64,000 nt of DNA from assembly GCF_000147335.1 (NCBI RefSeq), contig NC_014501.1, positions 4,046,001 to 4,110,000 on the forward strand, written 5' to 3'. Shown here piece after piece: positions 25,627-37,449 of the stretch. The stretch's first letter is position 1, and every line of letters begins with the position of its first letter. Both the position numbers and the translations under genes were made by a program. The notes beneath the pieces were generated by a model, which was given only the letters and a program-made list of their open reading frames with translations, was not told the DNA's origin and did not search any database. Source of the DNA: Gloeothece verrucosa PCC 7822. GTDB taxonomy: Bacteria > Cyanobacteriota > Cyanobacteriia > Cyanobacteriales > Microcystaceae.

Positions 25627-27078
25627 ATGTTGAAGACGACAAACACACCAACGAGTGACAATAAGATCAACTCTATCAAAGCCGACAAAGGCTGTGGTTG
25701 CGGGCCTACTACCCAAGCCGTTACTGATGAGAAAATCTTAGAACGTATTGAAAAGCATCCTTGTTACAGCGAAGAAGCGCACCATCATTATGCGCGGATG
25801 CACGTGGCTGTTGCCCCTGCCTGTAACATTCAATGCAACTATTGCAATCGCAAATATGATTGTGCCAATGAAAGCCGTCCCGGCGTAGTTAGTGAAGTGC
25901 TAACCCCCGAAGAAGCGGCTCACAAAGTTTTAGTAATTGCCGGCAAAATCCCTCAAATGACCGTTCTGGGTATAGCAGGCCCTGGCGATCCTTTGGCAAA
26001 TCCAAAACAAACTTTTCGGACCTTTGAGCTAGTCGCTGACAAAGCTCCAGATATTAAATTATGTTTGTCCACCAACGGCTTAATGCTACCGGACTACATA
26101 GATCGTATTAAAGAACTCAATGTCGATCACGTCACCATCACCATTAACATGATCGACCCTGAGATAGGGACAAAAATCTATCCTTGGGTACGATATAATC
26201 GCAAACGTTATACCGGTATAGAAGGAGTTAAAATCTTACACGAGCGCCAAATGGAAGGACTAGAGGCGCTAAGAGAAGCAGATATTCTCTGCAAAGTTAA
26301 CTCGGTGCTGATTCCGGGAATTAATGATCATCACCTACAAGAGGTCAATGAAGTGATCCGCTCTAAAGGAGCATTTATTCACAACATTATGCCCCTCATT
26401 TCGGCTCCTGAACACGGTACTCACTTCGGGTTGACCGGACAACGTGGTCCCACTCCTAAAGAACTCAAAGCCGTTCAAGATAGTTGCTCTGGCAACATGA
26501 AAATGATGCGCCATTGCCGTCAGTGTCGTGCGGATGCTGTAGGACTCCTTGGAGAAGACCGCTCTCAGGAATTCACCAAGGATAAATTCCTAGAAATGAC
26601 TCCCGAGTATGACCTAGGAGTTCGTCAAGAAGTTCATGCCGGGATTGAAAAAATCCGCGCCGAAGCTCAAACGGTTAAAGCGATTCGTAAAGCGCTTCAT
26701 AACGAAGCAGTTAAAACCCCAAAAATCTTGGTAGCAGTAGCTACTAAGGGAGGCGGCTTAGTCAATCAACATTTTGGCCATGCTAAAGAGTTCCAAGTTT
26801 ATGAAGTTGATGGAACTGAAGTTAAATACGTCGGACACCGCAAAATCGATCATTATTGTCAAAGTGGCTACGGCGAAGAGGCAACCCTAGAGTATATCAT
26901 TAAAGCAATTGCTGATTGCAAAGGGGTTCTGGTTTCTAAGATCGGTTCTTGTCCTAAAGAAGAATTGCGCTCTGCTGGTATAGAACCCTACGAGGCTTTT
27001 GACACTATCGATGCTGCTGCCCTCGACTTCTATCAACTGTATCTCACTAAAGAGTCCCTTGAGCGAGTTCAGGCATAA
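25627..27078 (+). CDS. nifB: Nitrogenase cofactor biosynthesis protein NifB
   Basis: 483 aa radical-SAM enzyme that fuses two 4Fe-4S clusters with a carbide carbon to make NifB-co, the FeMo-cofactor core. Seen: the CxxxCxxC radical-SAM cysteines in CNIQCNYC (residues 66, 70, 73), extra N-terminal Cys-rich GCGCGP, a second Cys group in [12 protein letters not shown], and a C-terminal NifX-like domain from ~375 ([20 protein letters not shown]). This two-domain form is normal for cyanobacteria. It is the first gene of the rightward nif run; fdxN follows after 47 bp. Control by the upstream CnfR-type site is likely. Confidence 0.98.
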   Translation: MLKTTNTPTSDNKINSIKADKGCGCGPTTQAVTDEKILERIEKHPCYSEEAHHHYARMHVAVAPACNIQCNYCNRKYDCANESRPGVVSEVLTPEEAAHKVLVIAGKIPQMTVLGIAGPGDPLANPKQTFRTFELVADKAPDIKLCLSTNGLMLPDYIDRIKELNVDHVTITINMIDPEIGTKIYPWVRYNRKRYTGIEGVKILHERQMEGLEALREADILCKVNSVLIPGINDHHLQEVNEVIRSKGAFIHNIMPLISAPEHGTHFGLTGQRGPTPKELKAVQDSCSGNMKMMRHCRQCRADAVGLLGEDRSQEFTKDKFLEMTPEYDLGVRQEVHAGIEKIRAEAQTVKAIRKALHNEAVKTPKILVAVATKGGGLVNQHFGHAKEFQVYEVDGTEVKYVGHRKIDHYCQSGYGEEATLEYIIKAIADCKGVLVSKIGSCPKEELRSAGIEPYEAFDTIDAAALDFYQLYLTKESLERVQA

Positions 27079-27125
27079 ATTCACCCGATAATCACACACC
27101 ATCATTAAATCAGAGGAGTAGAGTT

Positions 27126-27515
27126 ATGAGTTATACCATCACCAATAATTGCATCGGCTGTGATCGCTGCTATGTACAATGTCCCACCGGAGCTATCCAA
27201 AAAGTTGACGGACTACTCCTAATTGACTCTACTCTCTGTAATGATTGTGTCGGTTATCATGGAACACCACAGTGTGCCTCAATTTGTCCCACCAATGGCG
27301 GCTGTATTCCCAGTGCCGCCTCAATTACGCCTGAACCGACTTGGGTGCCGCAAGCCCTCAAAAGCGAGGTTTCACCCTACTGGGATAGCTGGTTTGCTCG
27401 TTATAACTACCTGATGCAACGACTCAAAAGCGGCGATCAAACCGGCTATTGGCAACATTGGTTTGATACTTATTCATCGAAGCTCACAAGTCTTTTATCC
27501 CAATCGATGATTTAA
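27126..27515 (+). CDS. fdxN: Nif-associated 4Fe-4S ferredoxin FdxN
   Basis: 129 aa bacterial-type ferredoxin with two 4Fe-4S motifs: CIGCDRCYVQCP and CNDCVGYHGTPQCASICP (the second with the enlarged spacer of FdxN). The C-terminal half (residues ~65-129) is a Trp/Tyr-rich tail of unknown role. FdxN is thought to supply electrons to NifB. It lies between nifB and nifS, with a GAGGAG ribosome site. Its N-terminal 60 residues align without gaps to the sensor domain of CnfR at 44888. Confidence 0.93.
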   Translation: MSYTITNNCIGCDRCYVQCPTGAIQKVDGLLLIDSTLCNDCVGYHGTPQCASICPTNGGCIPSAASITPEPTWVPQALKSEVSPYWDSWFARYNYLMQRLKSGDQTGYWQHWFDTYSSKLTSLLSQSMI

Positions 27516-27551
27516 CGCAATTGTATTACTGATAGCAACGGGAAAAGTGCG

Positions 27552-28754
27552 ATGAGAGACTGTATTTATCTCGACAACAATGCCACAACACAAGTCAGTG
27601 AAGAAGTCTTAGAGGCAATGTTGCCTTATCTAACTCAATATTACGGCAACCCATCGAGTATGCACTCGTTTGGCGGACAAGTAGGCAAAGCCGTAAAAAC
27701 TGCCAGAGAGCAAATCGCTTCTCTACTCGGTGCAGAAGCCTCAGAAATCGTTTTTACCAGTTGTGGAACGGAAGGAGATAATGCAGCTATTCGCGCCGCT
27801 CTTGCCGCTCAACCGGATAAACGCCATATTATTACGACTGCTGTTGAACATGCGGCTGTCCTCAATTTGTGTAAACTCCTGGAAAAGCAGGGCTACAGCG
27901 TTACCTATCTTTCCGTTGATTCCCAAGGATTAATCGATCTCGATGAATTAGAAGCCGCTATTACTGGCAATACCGCTCTTGTGTCGGTTATGTATGCCAA
28001 TAATGAAACTGGCGTAATCTTTCCCATCGAGCGTATTGGTTCTATCGCTAAAGAACGCGGTGCAATCTTTCATGTTGATGCCGTTCAGGCTGTGGGAAAA
28101 GTTCCCCTCGATATGAAAACTAGCACCATCGATTTACTGACCCTCAGTGGTCATAAAATTCATGCTCCTAAAGGTATTGGTGCCCTATATGTGCGTCGCG
28201 GAACGATCTTTCGTCCTTTATTGATTGGTGGACACCAAGAACGAGGACGCAGAGCCGGAACCGAAAATGTCCCAGGTATTGTGGCTTTAGGAAAAGCGGC
28301 AGAATTGGCCGAGTCTCATCTGATTAATGTAGGACTCGAACAACAGTTAAGAGATTATCTCGAACAAACTATCTTAGCTATTATTCCAGATACTGCTGTT
28401 AATGGTCATCCCCTCCAACGTCTTCCTAATACCAGTAATATCGGTTTTAAATACATAGAAGGTGAAGCGATTCTTCTGTCTCTCGATCAACATGGGATCT
28501 GTGCCTCCTCTGGTTCTGCCTGTACGTCAGGCTCTTTAGAACCCTCCCATGTCCTGCGATCAATGGGACTGCCCTATAGTGTACTGCACGGGTCTATTCG
28601 TTTTAGTTTATCTCGTTATACCACTCAAGCCGAGATTGATCGGGTGCTGGAAATTTTGCCCACCATTATCGATCGTCTCCGCGCACTGTCTCCTTTTAAC
28701 AGTGATAACGCGCAGTGGCTTCAAGAACAGGAAAAATCTGTCTTGTCTCGATAA
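27552..28754 (+). CDS. nifS: Cysteine desulfurase NifS
   Basis: 400 aa PLP enzyme giving sulfur from cysteine to NifU. Seen: YLDNNATTQVSEEV at the front, the PLP lysine in SGHKIHAPKG (~residue 203), and the catalytic Cys in ASSGSACTSGSLEPSHV (~residue 325). Length is normal for NifS. The start codon overlaps no neighbour; fdxN is 36 bp upstream and nifU 51 bp downstream. Confidence 0.97.
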   Translation: MRDCIYLDNNATTQVSEEVLEAMLPYLTQYYGNPSSMHSFGGQVGKAVKTAREQIASLLGAEASEIVFTSCGTEGDNAAIRAALAAQPDKRHIITTAVEHAAVLNLCKLLEKQGYSVTYLSVDSQGLIDLDELEAAITGNTALVSVMYANNETGVIFPIERIGSIAKERGAIFHVDAVQAVGKVPLDMKTSTIDLLTLSGHKIHAPKGIGALYVRRGTIFRPLLIGGHQERGRRAGTENVPGIVALGKAAELAESHLINVGLEQQLRDYLEQTILAIIPDTAVNGHPLQRLPNTSNIGFKYIEGEAILLSLDQHGICASSGSACTSGSLEPSHVLRSMGLPYSVLHGSIRFSLSRYTTQAEIDRVLEILPTIIDRLRALSPFNSDNAQWLQEQEKSVLSR

Positions 28755-28805
28755 ATCTTAAATTAATCACAAATTTGCCCTTAGAGTATTGACTTTTGAA
28801 TCGAT

Positions 28806-29699
28806 ATGTGGGAATATACAGATAAGGTAATGGAATTCTTCTACAATCCCCGAAACCAAGGGACGATTACCGAGAAGAAAGAAGGCGAAAAAATTGTTAC
28901 AGGAGAAGTAGGAAGTATTGCTTGTGGAGACGCTCTCCGACTCCATTTAAAAGTTGACGAAGCTACTCAAATCATATTAGATGCTCGTTTCCAAACTTTC
29001 GGCTGTGCTTCTGCTATCGCTTCTTCTTCAGCCCTAACAGAGTTACTCAAAGGGAAAACCGTAGATGAGGCTTTAAAATTGACCAATAGAGAGATTGCCG
29101 AATATTTAGGCGGCTTACCCGAAGAAAAAATGCACTGTTCTGTGATGGGACAGGAAGCGCTAGAAGCGGCAGTCTTCAGTTACAAAGGCATTCCCCTAGC
29201 CACTCATGAAGAGGAAGAAGGAGCATTAATTTGTAAGTGTTTCGGGGTTACAGATACAAAAATTCGCCGAATCATTATCGAAAATGACTTGACGACCATT
29301 TCTCAAGTAACCAACTATGTTAAAGCGGGTGGTGGCTGTAGTTCTTGTTTAGCCGATATCGATGACATTCTCAAAGAAGTGGCTACAGAAAGAACAAAAG
29401 CCGTAGAAGCCGCGACCAACGTGGTAACCGCTAAAGAGAATAATACTAACGGGTTCAAACAACTAACCAACATCAAAAAAATCCAACTGATCGAACGAGT
29501 TTTAGAACAAGAAGTCAGACCGATTTTAATGGCTGATGGCGGAAATGTAGAACTCTATGATCTCGAAGGAGAGATAGTTAAAGTCGTTCTAAAAGGAGCT
29601 TGTGGCTCTTGTGCTGGTAGCACTGCAACCCTAAAAATCGCCATTGAAGCCAAGCTCAAAGAGTTAATTGATCCCGCCTTAGTGGTTCAAGCTGTATAA
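28806..29699 (+). CDS. nifU: Fe-S scaffold protein NifU
   Basis: 297 aa, three-domain scaffold on which NifS-derived sulfur and iron are built into clusters for nitrogenase. Seen: N-terminal IscU-like domain (cysteines in GSIACGDALRL, FGCASAIA and MHCSVMG), a central 2Fe-2S domain (CKCFGVTD and GGCSSCLADID), and a C-terminal Nfu domain with the CxxC pair in GACGSCAGST. Complete. nifH follows after a 422 bp gap, so nifH has its own promoter region. Confidence 0.97.
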   Translation: MWEYTDKVMEFFYNPRNQGTITEKKEGEKIVTGEVGSIACGDALRLHLKVDEATQIILDARFQTFGCASAIASSSALTELLKGKTVDEALKLTNREIAEYLGGLPEEKMHCSVMGQEALEAAVFSYKGIPLATHEEEEGALICKCFGVTDTKIRRIIIENDLTTISQVTNYVKAGGGCSSCLADIDDILKEVATERTKAVEAATNVVTAKENNTNGFKQLTNIKKIQLIERVLEQEVRPILMADGGNVELYDLEGEIVKVVLKGACGSCAGSTATLKIAIEAKLKELIDPALVVQAV

Positions 29700-29809
29700 A
29701 GCATTTTCATCAACTTAAATCATTAAACTCAATCAAACCTAATATGTTAAACAATGGCAAAAACCGAGAGCGTTCGCCCCCTTGAGCATCGCTTTCATCC
29801 CCAAAAGTG

Positions 29810-29881
29810 ACTATGATTGCCATGATTAAAGAAAAACTATGATTAAACCATAGTTGCTCAATAAATCTCAAAAATCATAGT
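29810..29881. promoter_or_regulatory. Threefold ACTATGATT motif upstream of nifH
   Basis: ACTATGATT occurs at 29810-29818 and 29836-29844 and inverted (AATCATAGT) at 29873-29881. The middle copy is also part of a perfect hairpin AACTATG/CATAGTT at 29835-29855. The 422 bp gap between nifU and nifH holds no gene; this cluster of copies is a candidate regulator site or mRNA 5' structure for nifHDK. Confidence 0.4.
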
Positions 29882-30097
29882 GAACTTTTCCCCAACGCTG
29901 TATTAAACTAACAACCCTAGATCTATTCACCTGTGTTTCCTTGGGAAATCCAATTAACACAGAGATTGAAAGGCTGATAAGTGGAACGAGAACAAAGGTT
30001 AAACTGAATATCCTTTAAACTCTTTCACCTCTACTGGGCCAACAATCGACATTCTATTTTATCTCTACTTGAACTTTCCAAGTTCATCAAACTCTAA

Positions 30098-31018
<921 letters not shown>

Positions 31019-31022
31019 TTAG

Positions 31023-31146
31023 TAAACAGTTAACAGTTAACAGTTAACAGTGCAAAACTAAAAACTGTTAACTGCAAAACTAAAAACTGTTAACTGCAAA
31101 ACTAAAAACTGTTAACTGTTAACTGATTACTGTTAACTGTTAACTC
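31023..31146 (+). repeat. Tandem and inverted repeats between nifH and nifD
   Basis: A left arm of GTTAACA heptamers (31023-31051) is followed by three exact 22 bp units GCAAAACTAAAAACTGTTAACT (31052-31117) and a right arm of TGTTAAC heptamers. The arms are complementary and would fold into a long stem-loop in the nifHDK mRNA just after the nifH stop codon. Confidence 0.85.
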
Positions 31147-31193
31147 AATTTCCCCGATCCTTTTTATTGTCACCATCGAAACTGAGGAACACT

Positions 31194-32624
31194 ATGTCAA
31201 CGGTAGAGGACAGGAAGCAGTTAATTCAGGAAGTTCTAGACGAGTATCCTGAGAAGTTAGCTAAAAAACGGGCAAAACACCTCAATGTTTACGAAGAAGG
31301 TAAGTCAGACTGCGGTGTAAAATCTAACATCAAGTCTGCTCCTGGGGTAATGACCGCTCGTGGTTGTGCTTATGCAGGATCTAAAGGGGTGGTTTGGGGT
31401 CCTATCAAGGACATGATCCACATCTCTCACGGTCCCGTAGGATGCGGTTACTACTCTTGGTCTGGTCGTCGTAACTACTACATCGGAACCACTGGGGTAG
31501 ATACCTTTGGAACCATGAACTTTACCTCCGATTTCCAAGAACGCGACATCGTTTTTGGTGGAGATAAAAAACTCACCAAGATCATGACGGAAATCGAGAC
31601 GTTGTTCCCCCTCAACAATGGGGTTTCAATTCAGTCTGAATGTCCGATTGGTCTAATTGGGGATGACATTGAAGCAGTCGCCCGTAAAGCCAGCAAAGAC
31701 ACTGGTAAGCCGGTTGTTCCCGTCCGTTGCGAAGGATTCCGAGGTGTATCTCAGTCTTTAGGACACCACATCGCTAACGATGCTGTTCGTGACTGGGTAT
31801 TCAGCCGCACAGACGCAGAAGAAATCGAAACCACTCCTTATGATGTCGCCATCATCGGTGACTACAATATCGGTGGAGACGCTTGGTCTTCTCGCATTCT
31901 GTTAGAAGAAATGGGCCTGCGCGTTGTGGCTCAATGGTCTGGGGATGGAACCATCAATGAAATGATGCAAACCCCCAAAGTCAAACTCAACCTCATCCAC
32001 TGTTACCGCTCGATGAACTACATCAGCCGTCACATGGAAGAAAAATATGGTATCCCCTGGTTCGAGTATAACTTCTTTGGACCCACCAAGATTGCCGCTT
32101 CTTTAAGAGCGATCGCTGATCTGTTCGATGATACCATCCGCGAAAATGCTGAGAAAGTCATCGCTAAATACCAAAAACAAACCCAAGATGTCCTCGATAA
32201 ATATCTTTCTCGCTTACAAGGTAAGAAAGTGATGTTGATGGTGGGCGGTTTACGTCCTCGTCACGTGGTTCCCGCCTTCAGAGATTTAGGCATGGAAATC
32301 ATCGGTACTGGGTATGAATTTGCTCACGGTGACGACTACAAGCGGACAACCGATTATATCGAAGATGCAACTCTCGTTTATGATGACGTAACCGCTTATG
32401 AGTTTGAGAAGTTCGTTACTGAACTCAAACCCGATTTAGTGGCTTCTGGTGTTAAAGAAAAATACGTCTTCCAGAAGATGGGCTTACCCTTCCGTCAAAT
32501 GCACTCTTGGGATTACTCTGGTCCTTATCACGGTTATGATGGATTTGCTATCTTTGCTAAAGATATGGACTTAGCGTTGAATAATCCAACCTGGGGCTTG
32601 ATTAAGACTCCTTGGAAAAAATAG
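31194..32624 (+). CDS. nifD: Nitrogenase molybdenum-iron protein alpha chain NifD
   Basis: 476 aa from ATG 31194, preceded by GAGGAAC; the TTG at 31167 is not needed. Forms the alpha2beta2 dinitrogenase with NifK. Seen: P-cluster cysteines in [19 protein letters not shown] and [11 protein letters not shown]; the FeMo-cofactor Cys ligand in [10 protein letters not shown] and His ligand in [13 protein letters not shown]. Molybdenum type (no VnfG/AnfG gene nearby). Uninterrupted. Confidence 0.99.
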   Translation: MSTVEDRKQLIQEVLDEYPEKLAKKRAKHLNVYEEGKSDCGVKSNIKSAPGVMTARGCAYAGSKGVVWGPIKDMIHISHGPVGCGYYSWSGRRNYYIGTTGVDTFGTMNFTSDFQERDIVFGGDKKLTKIMTEIETLFPLNNGVSIQSECPIGLIGDDIEAVARKASKDTGKPVVPVRCEGFRGVSQSLGHHIANDAVRDWVFSRTDAEEIETTPYDVAIIGDYNIGGDAWSSRILLEEMGLRVVAQWSGDGTINEMMQTPKVKLNLIHCYRSMNYISRHMEEKYGIPWFEYNFFGPTKIAASLRAIADLFDDTIRENAEKVIAKYQKQTQDVLDKYLSRLQGKKVMLMVGGLRPRHVVPAFRDLGMEIIGTGYEFAHGDDYKRTTDYIEDATLVYDDVTAYEFEKFVTELKPDLVASGVKEKYVFQKMGLPFRQMHSWDYSGPYHGYDGFAIFAKDMDLALNNPTWGLIKTPWKK

Positions 32625-32785
32625 AAAGTTGGGCAAAGGGTAAAGGGTAAAGGTCTGCCCAAGATAACCAAGGGTTAAAGGGATAAGATTTCTCTGTAAA
32701 ACTTGCCCTTTTCTCCCTTCCCCCTTCCCCCCCACACCCCCCTTACACTACATCAGTTATCGCAACCAAGAACGGAGTACAAGTA

Positions 32786-34321
32786 ATGTCTCAGAATATC
32801 GATAAAATTCAAGACCACGTTGAATTATTCCATCAGCCAGAGTACCAAGAGTTATTCGAAAACAAGAAAGCTGTAGAAGGCATGGCTTCTCCTGAAGAAG
32901 TCGAAAAAATAGCCGAATGGACTAAGAGTTGGGATTATCGGGAAAAGAACTTTGCTCGCGAAGCCCTCACCATCAACCCCGCTAAAGCTTGTCAACCCCT
33001 CGGTGCTATTTTAGCCGCCGTCGGTTTTGAAGGAACCCTCCCCTTCGTTCATGGTTCCCAAGGTTGTGTGGCTTATTTCCGTACCCACTTTACCCGTCAC
33101 TTCAAAGAACCCTTTAGCGGCGTTTCTTCTTCCATGACAGAAGACGCAGCCGTTTTCGGTGGACTGAAAAACATGATCGAAGGGTTAGAGAACGCCTACA
33201 GCCTCTACAAACCCAAAATGATCGCCGTTTGTACAACCTGTATGGCGGAAGTTATCGGGGATGACTTAGGTGCTTTCATTGGTGCGGCTAAAAAAGATGG
33301 GTCTGTTCCCGAAACTTTCCCCGTACCTTTTGCTCATACGCCGTCTTTCGTCGGTTCCCACATTGTGGGTTATGACAATATGCTCAAAGCCATATTGCTC
33401 AACCTGACTGAAGGCAAGAAGAAAGAAACCACCAACGGAAAAATTAACTTTATTCCTGGGTTTGAAACCTACATTGGCAACCTGCGCGAATTAAAGCACC
33501 TGACTGCTGCTATGGGCGTTGATGCGACCATTTTAGCTGACAATGAACTCTATTTAGATTCTCCTAACGATGGGGAATTCAAGATGTACCAAGGCGGTAC
33601 AACTTTAGAAGAAGGGGCTGATTCCATCAACGCAGAAGCTACCATCACCCTACAAACCTACCCCACCGTTAAAACTCGGGAATATATCGAGGAAAAATGG
33701 GGACAAAAAACCTTTACCTATCGTCCTTGGGGTGTCAAAGGAACAGATGAGTTCTTAATGGGACTTTCTGAACTGACCGGTAATCCTATCCCTGCTGAAT
33801 TAGAACTCGAAAGAGGACGCGCAGTTGACGCGATGACCGATAGCCATGCTTGGTTACATGGTAAGACAGCCGCTATCTATGGCGACCCAGACCTCGTAAT
33901 GGGAATGTTACAATTCATGTTAGAAATGGGTGTAGAACCCGTTCATGTGCTAGTGAACAACTCTAACGCTGAATTTGAAGCAGAAGCTAAAGCATTACTC
34001 GCTTCCTCTCCCTATGGTTCAAAAGCAACCGTTTGGGGTGGTAAAGACCTCTGGCATATGCGCTCATTACTGTTTACCGAACCCGTTGATTTCTTAATCG
34101 GTAACTCTTATGGTAAGTACCTCTGGCGCGATACAGGTATTCCTTTAATCCGCATTGGCTACCCCATCTTTGACCGCCATCACTTACATCGTTATTCTAC
34201 TATCGGTTACAATGGTGCGATCAACCTCCTCAATTGGATCGTTAATGCTCTGTTTGAAGATATCGATCGTAAGACCAATATCCCCTCTAAGACTGATATC
34301 TCCTTCGATCTAGTTCGTTAA
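32786..34321 (+). CDS. nifK: Nitrogenase molybdenum-iron protein beta chain NifK
   Basis: 511 aa. Partner of NifD; carries the other half of the P-cluster. Seen: cysteines in [20 protein letters not shown] and [11 protein letters not shown], and the [12 protein letters not shown] segment next to the P-cluster. Normal length. The 161 bp gap after nifD contains a polypyrimidine tract and GGGTAAA-type repeats. A GGAG ribosome site lies before the ATG. Confidence 0.99.
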   Translation: MSQNIDKIQDHVELFHQPEYQELFENKKAVEGMASPEEVEKIAEWTKSWDYREKNFAREALTINPAKACQPLGAILAAVGFEGTLPFVHGSQGCVAYFRTHFTRHFKEPFSGVSSSMTEDAAVFGGLKNMIEGLENAYSLYKPKMIAVCTTCMAEVIGDDLGAFIGAAKKDGSVPETFPVPFAHTPSFVGSHIVGYDNMLKAILLNLTEGKKKETTNGKINFIPGFETYIGNLRELKHLTAAMGVDATILADNELYLDSPNDGEFKMYQGGTTLEEGADSINAEATITLQTYPTVKTREYIEEKWGQKTFTYRPWGVKGTDEFLMGLSELTGNPIPAELELERGRAVDAMTDSHAWLHGKTAAIYGDPDLVMGMLQFMLEMGVEPVHVLVNNSNAEFEAEAKALLASSPYGSKATVWGGKDLWHMRSLLFTEPVDFLIGNSYGKYLWRDTGIPLIRIGYPIFDRHHLHRYSTIGYNGAINLLNWIVNALFEDIDRKTNIPSKTDISFDLVR

Positions 34322-34328
34322 TACGAGA

Positions 34329-34356
34329 AGAAACAGGGAACGGGGAACAGGGAACA
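34329..34356 (+). repeat. GGGAACA heptamer repeats after nifK
   Basis: Four imperfect GGGAACA/GGGAACG units in the 224 bp nifK-nifE gap, the same heptamer as in the core of the element at 3842-3993. A partly complementary GTTCCC lies at 34374-34379, so a hairpin at the 3' end of the nifHDK message is possible. Confidence 0.6.
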
Positions 34357-34545
34357 GAAATATCTTGATCAACGTTCCCTATTTCCTATTCCTGATTCTC
34401 TGGGAGCCTTCGGCGCTGCGGAGCAGATTGTATCAAAGCATTGAATCGCTAATTTTTTAAATTTAAAACATGATATTTTTGGCAATTAATACCGCCAACC
34501 CCCCCCCTAATTAACTCCTCAAGAGACTTTTTAAAGCAAGACATC

Positions 34546-35949
34546 ATGAAGATAACAAAAGGCAAAATCGCCGAACTGCTTGATCAACCGGGTTGTGAAC
34601 ACAACCATAAGAAAGAATCACAAAAAAATAAAGCTTGTAAACAACAAGCTCAACCAGGAGCGGCTCAAGGCGGTTGTGCTTTTGATGGGGCTTCTATTGC
34701 TCTAGTTCCCATTACCGATGCAGCCCATTTAGTACACGGACCTATTGCTTGTGCGGGTAATTCCTGGGGTAGCCGGGGTAGCCTTTCTAGTGGTCCAACT
34801 ACCTATAAAATGGGTTTTACCACCGATGTATCGGAAAATGATGTTATTTTTGGTGGCGAAAAAAAGTTATATAAAGCCATCGTCGAAGTAGTCAAACGCT
34901 ACAAACCGGCTGCTGTTTTTGTCTATTCTACCTGTGTCACAGCCTTGATCGGGGATGATATCGATGTAGTTTGTGAAGCCGTCGCAAACAAATATAAAAT
35001 CCCTGTCATTCCGGTTAACTCTCCCGGATTTGTCGGCAGTAAAAATTTAGGCAACCGTTTAGGAGGAGAGGCTCTATTAGAGTATGTCGTAGGCACAAAA
35101 GAGCCAGAATATACCACTCCTTATGATATTAATTTAATTGGCGAATACAATGTCGCTGGGGAAATGTGGGGGGTTTTGCCGTTATTTGAAAGATTGGGCA
35201 TTCGGGTATTAGCAAAAATTACCGGTGATGCTCGTTTTGCCGAAGTTTGTCAGGCTCATCGGGCTAAATTAAATGTGATGATTTGCTCGAAAGCGCTGAT
35301 TAATATGGCCCAAAAAATGAAGGAAAAATATAATATTCCCTACATCGAGGAATCCTTCTACGGCATTGCGGATATGAATCGCTGCTTGAGAAATGTTGCC
35401 GCTTCTTTAGGAGATGCCCAATTACAGGAGCGAGTAGAGCGATTAATTGCTGATGAAACGGCTAAATTAGATATCGTTTTAGCGCCCTATCGAGAGCGGC
35501 TAAAAGGTAAAAAAATGGTGCTGTATACCGGTGGTGTAAAAAGTTGGTCGATTATTTCTGCCGCGCAAGATTTAGGCATGGAAGTGGTGGCCACCAGCAC
35601 GAAAAAGAGTACAGAAGAAGATATTGCTAGGATAAAAACCCTTTTGGGTGCTGATGGGATTATGTTAGAAAAAGGCAGTGCTGCCGAAATTCTAAAAGTC
35701 GTCGAGAGAACCGGAGCGGATTTGTTGGTGGCGGGGGGTAGAAATCAGTACACCGCTTTAAAAGCGAAAATACCCTTTTTAGATATCAATCAAGAGCGGC
35801 ATCATCCTTATGCGGGATATGTAGGGTTGGTAGAGATGGCCAGAGAATTAGACGAAGCGCTACATAGTCCAATCTGGGAACAAGTGCGTAAACCCGCTCC
35901 CTGGGATTTAGCACATCATAATCCTACACTGGCCCACTATATCCACTAA
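34546..35949 (+). CDS. nifE: FeMo-cofactor scaffold protein NifE
   Basis: 467 aa, NifD paralogue that with NifN matures NifB-co to FeMo-cofactor. Seen: cysteines in GGCAFDGA, GPIACAGNSWGSRG and STCVTALIGDD, and CSKALINMAQKMKEKY followed by IEESFYG, the NifE version of the cofactor region. The N-terminal ~40 residues are Lys/Gln-rich and carry extra Cys (GCEHNHKK). Normal length. nifN follows after 85 bp that include a GTCAATA repeat. Confidence 0.98.
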   Translation: MKITKGKIAELLDQPGCEHNHKKESQKNKACKQQAQPGAAQGGCAFDGASIALVPITDAAHLVHGPIACAGNSWGSRGSLSSGPTTYKMGFTTDVSENDVIFGGEKKLYKAIVEVVKRYKPAAVFVYSTCVTALIGDDIDVVCEAVANKYKIPVIPVNSPGFVGSKNLGNRLGGEALLEYVVGTKEPEYTTPYDINLIGEYNVAGEMWGVLPLFERLGIRVLAKITGDARFAEVCQAHRAKLNVMICSKALINMAQKMKEKYNIPYIEESFYGIADMNRCLRNVAASLGDAQLQERVERLIADETAKLDIVLAPYRERLKGKKMVLYTGGVKSWSIISAAQDLGMEVVATSTKKSTEEDIARIKTLLGADGIMLEKGSAAEILKVVERTGADLLVAGGRNQYTALKAKIPFLDINQERHHPYAGYVGLVEMARELDEALHSPIWEQVRKPAPWDLAHHNPTLAHYIH

Positions 35950-36034
35950 GTCAATAGTCAATAGTCAATAGCTAATGACAATGGGGGCTTGAATCTGCCC
36001 TCCTACTAATGACGTAAGACTAATAACGAGAAAG

Positions 36035-37387
36035 ATGACTACCGTACTAGATCCGAAAAAAGCTGTTAGCGTTAACCCCCTCAAACAGAGTCAACCTTTA
36101 GGAGCGGCTTTAGCCTTTCTGGGGTTAAAAGGAATGATGCCCCTGTTTCATGGTTCCCAAGGTTGTACCGCCTTTGCCAAAGTGTTATTAGTGCGTCATT
36201 TCCGGGAAGCTATTCCCATGGCCACTACCGCCATGACAGAAGTCACTACCATTTTAGGGGGAGAGGAAAATGTTGAACAAGCCATCTTAACCCTCTTAGA
36301 AAAAGCCAAACCCGACATTATCGGCTTATTAACCACAGGTTTAACCGAGACTCGGGGGGATGATATGAAAGGCATCCTCAAAAGTATTCGTCAACGTAAC
36401 CCTCAGTTAAAAAACTTTCCGATTATCTTAGTCTCTACGCCTGATTATAAGGGGGCAATGCAGGATGGCTACGCAGCCGCCGTCGAGCAGATAGTATCCA
36501 CCAATTATGGGCACTATGTGCCGGAGGAAGGGTTGCCGCCTTCAGTTCATTCTAAGCCGCTTATTACGGTCTTAGCTGGGCCAATGCTCTCGCCTGGGGA
36601 TGTAGAGGAAATTAAAGAAATCGTCGAATCTTTTGGCATTACTCCCCTTGTGGTGCCGGATTTATCGGGTTCAGTGGATGGACACTTAGAAGACGAGTAT
36701 TATTCGGTGACTTCTGGTGGGACTTCGTTGACGGATTTGAAGCGCTTGGAACGTTCTACTTTTACTTTGGCCATTGGCGAGAGTATGCGGGGCGCGGCGG
36801 AAATCCTACAAAAGCGGTTTGGGACTCCTTTTGAGGTGTTTCCTAGGCTGACCGGATTAGAGGCGATGGATAACTTTATTATGCGGTTATCCCAGATGGC
36901 CCTTAATTATTGTGACCCGCATTTTATCTGTACGCCGTTTGTGCCGGACCAATTTCATCGTCAACGCAAACAGTTACAGGATGCTATCCTCGATAGTCAT
37001 TTTTATTTTGGTGGTAAGCGTATCTGTTTGGCCCTAGAGCCGGACTTACTTTATTCTACCAGTTGGTTGCTCAAAGAAATGGGAGCCGTGATCGGAGCGG
37101 CTGTCACCACGACTAAATCGCCTTTATTGTATGATTTGCCAGTTGAAAAAGTGCTGATTGGGGATTTACAAGATTTGGAGGATTTGTCAGTGGGGGCTGA
37201 TTTGATTATTACCAATTCTCATGGTAAGGGGATTAGTCAGCGACTTGGCGTTCCTTTGTATCGTATGGGTTTCCCCATTTTTGATCGCCTGGGAAATGGA
37301 CAACGGTGTTTAGTCGGTTATCGGGGTACCGTTTCTATGTTGTTCGATATTGGTAACCTGTTGCAAGAACAAGAAGCGGCCCATTAA
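36035..37387 (+). CDS. nifN: FeMo-cofactor scaffold protein NifN
   Basis: 450 aa, NifK paralogue and partner of NifE. Seen: CxxF-type Cys in GSQGCTAFAKVLLVRHF, the TTAMTEVTTILGG segment in place of the NifK Ser-rich loop, and TTGLTETRGDD where NifK has a Cys. These differences are those expected for NifN. Complete, ending AAH. The next gene begins 62 bp later. Confidence 0.97.
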   Translation: MTTVLDPKKAVSVNPLKQSQPLGAALAFLGLKGMMPLFHGSQGCTAFAKVLLVRHFREAIPMATTAMTEVTTILGGEENVEQAILTLLEKAKPDIIGLLTTGLTETRGDDMKGILKSIRQRNPQLKNFPIILVSTPDYKGAMQDGYAAAVEQIVSTNYGHYVPEEGLPPSVHSKPLITVLAGPMLSPGDVEEIKEIVESFGITPLVVPDLSGSVDGHLEDEYYSVTSGGTSLTDLKRLERSTFTLAIGESMRGAAEILQKRFGTPFEVFPRLTGLEAMDNFIMRLSQMALNYCDPHFICTPFVPDQFHRQRKQLQDAILDSHFYFGGKRICLALEPDLLYSTSWLLKEMGAVIGAAVTTTKSPLLYDLPVEKVLIGDLQDLEDLSVGADLIITNSHGKGISQRLGVPLYRMGFPIFDRLGNGQRCLVGYRGTVSMLFDIGNLLQEQEAAH

Positions 37388-37449
37388 GTTTTTTTCAGGA
37401 TTCCACACCTATACAGACCTTGAAAAGATTTTCTAGGAGTTAATGAAAA

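Noticed and set aside
31021..31146. CRISPR-like repeats between nifH and nifD
   Set aside because: Units are contiguous 22-mers and heptamers without variable spacers, so this is a tandem repeat, not a CRISPR array.
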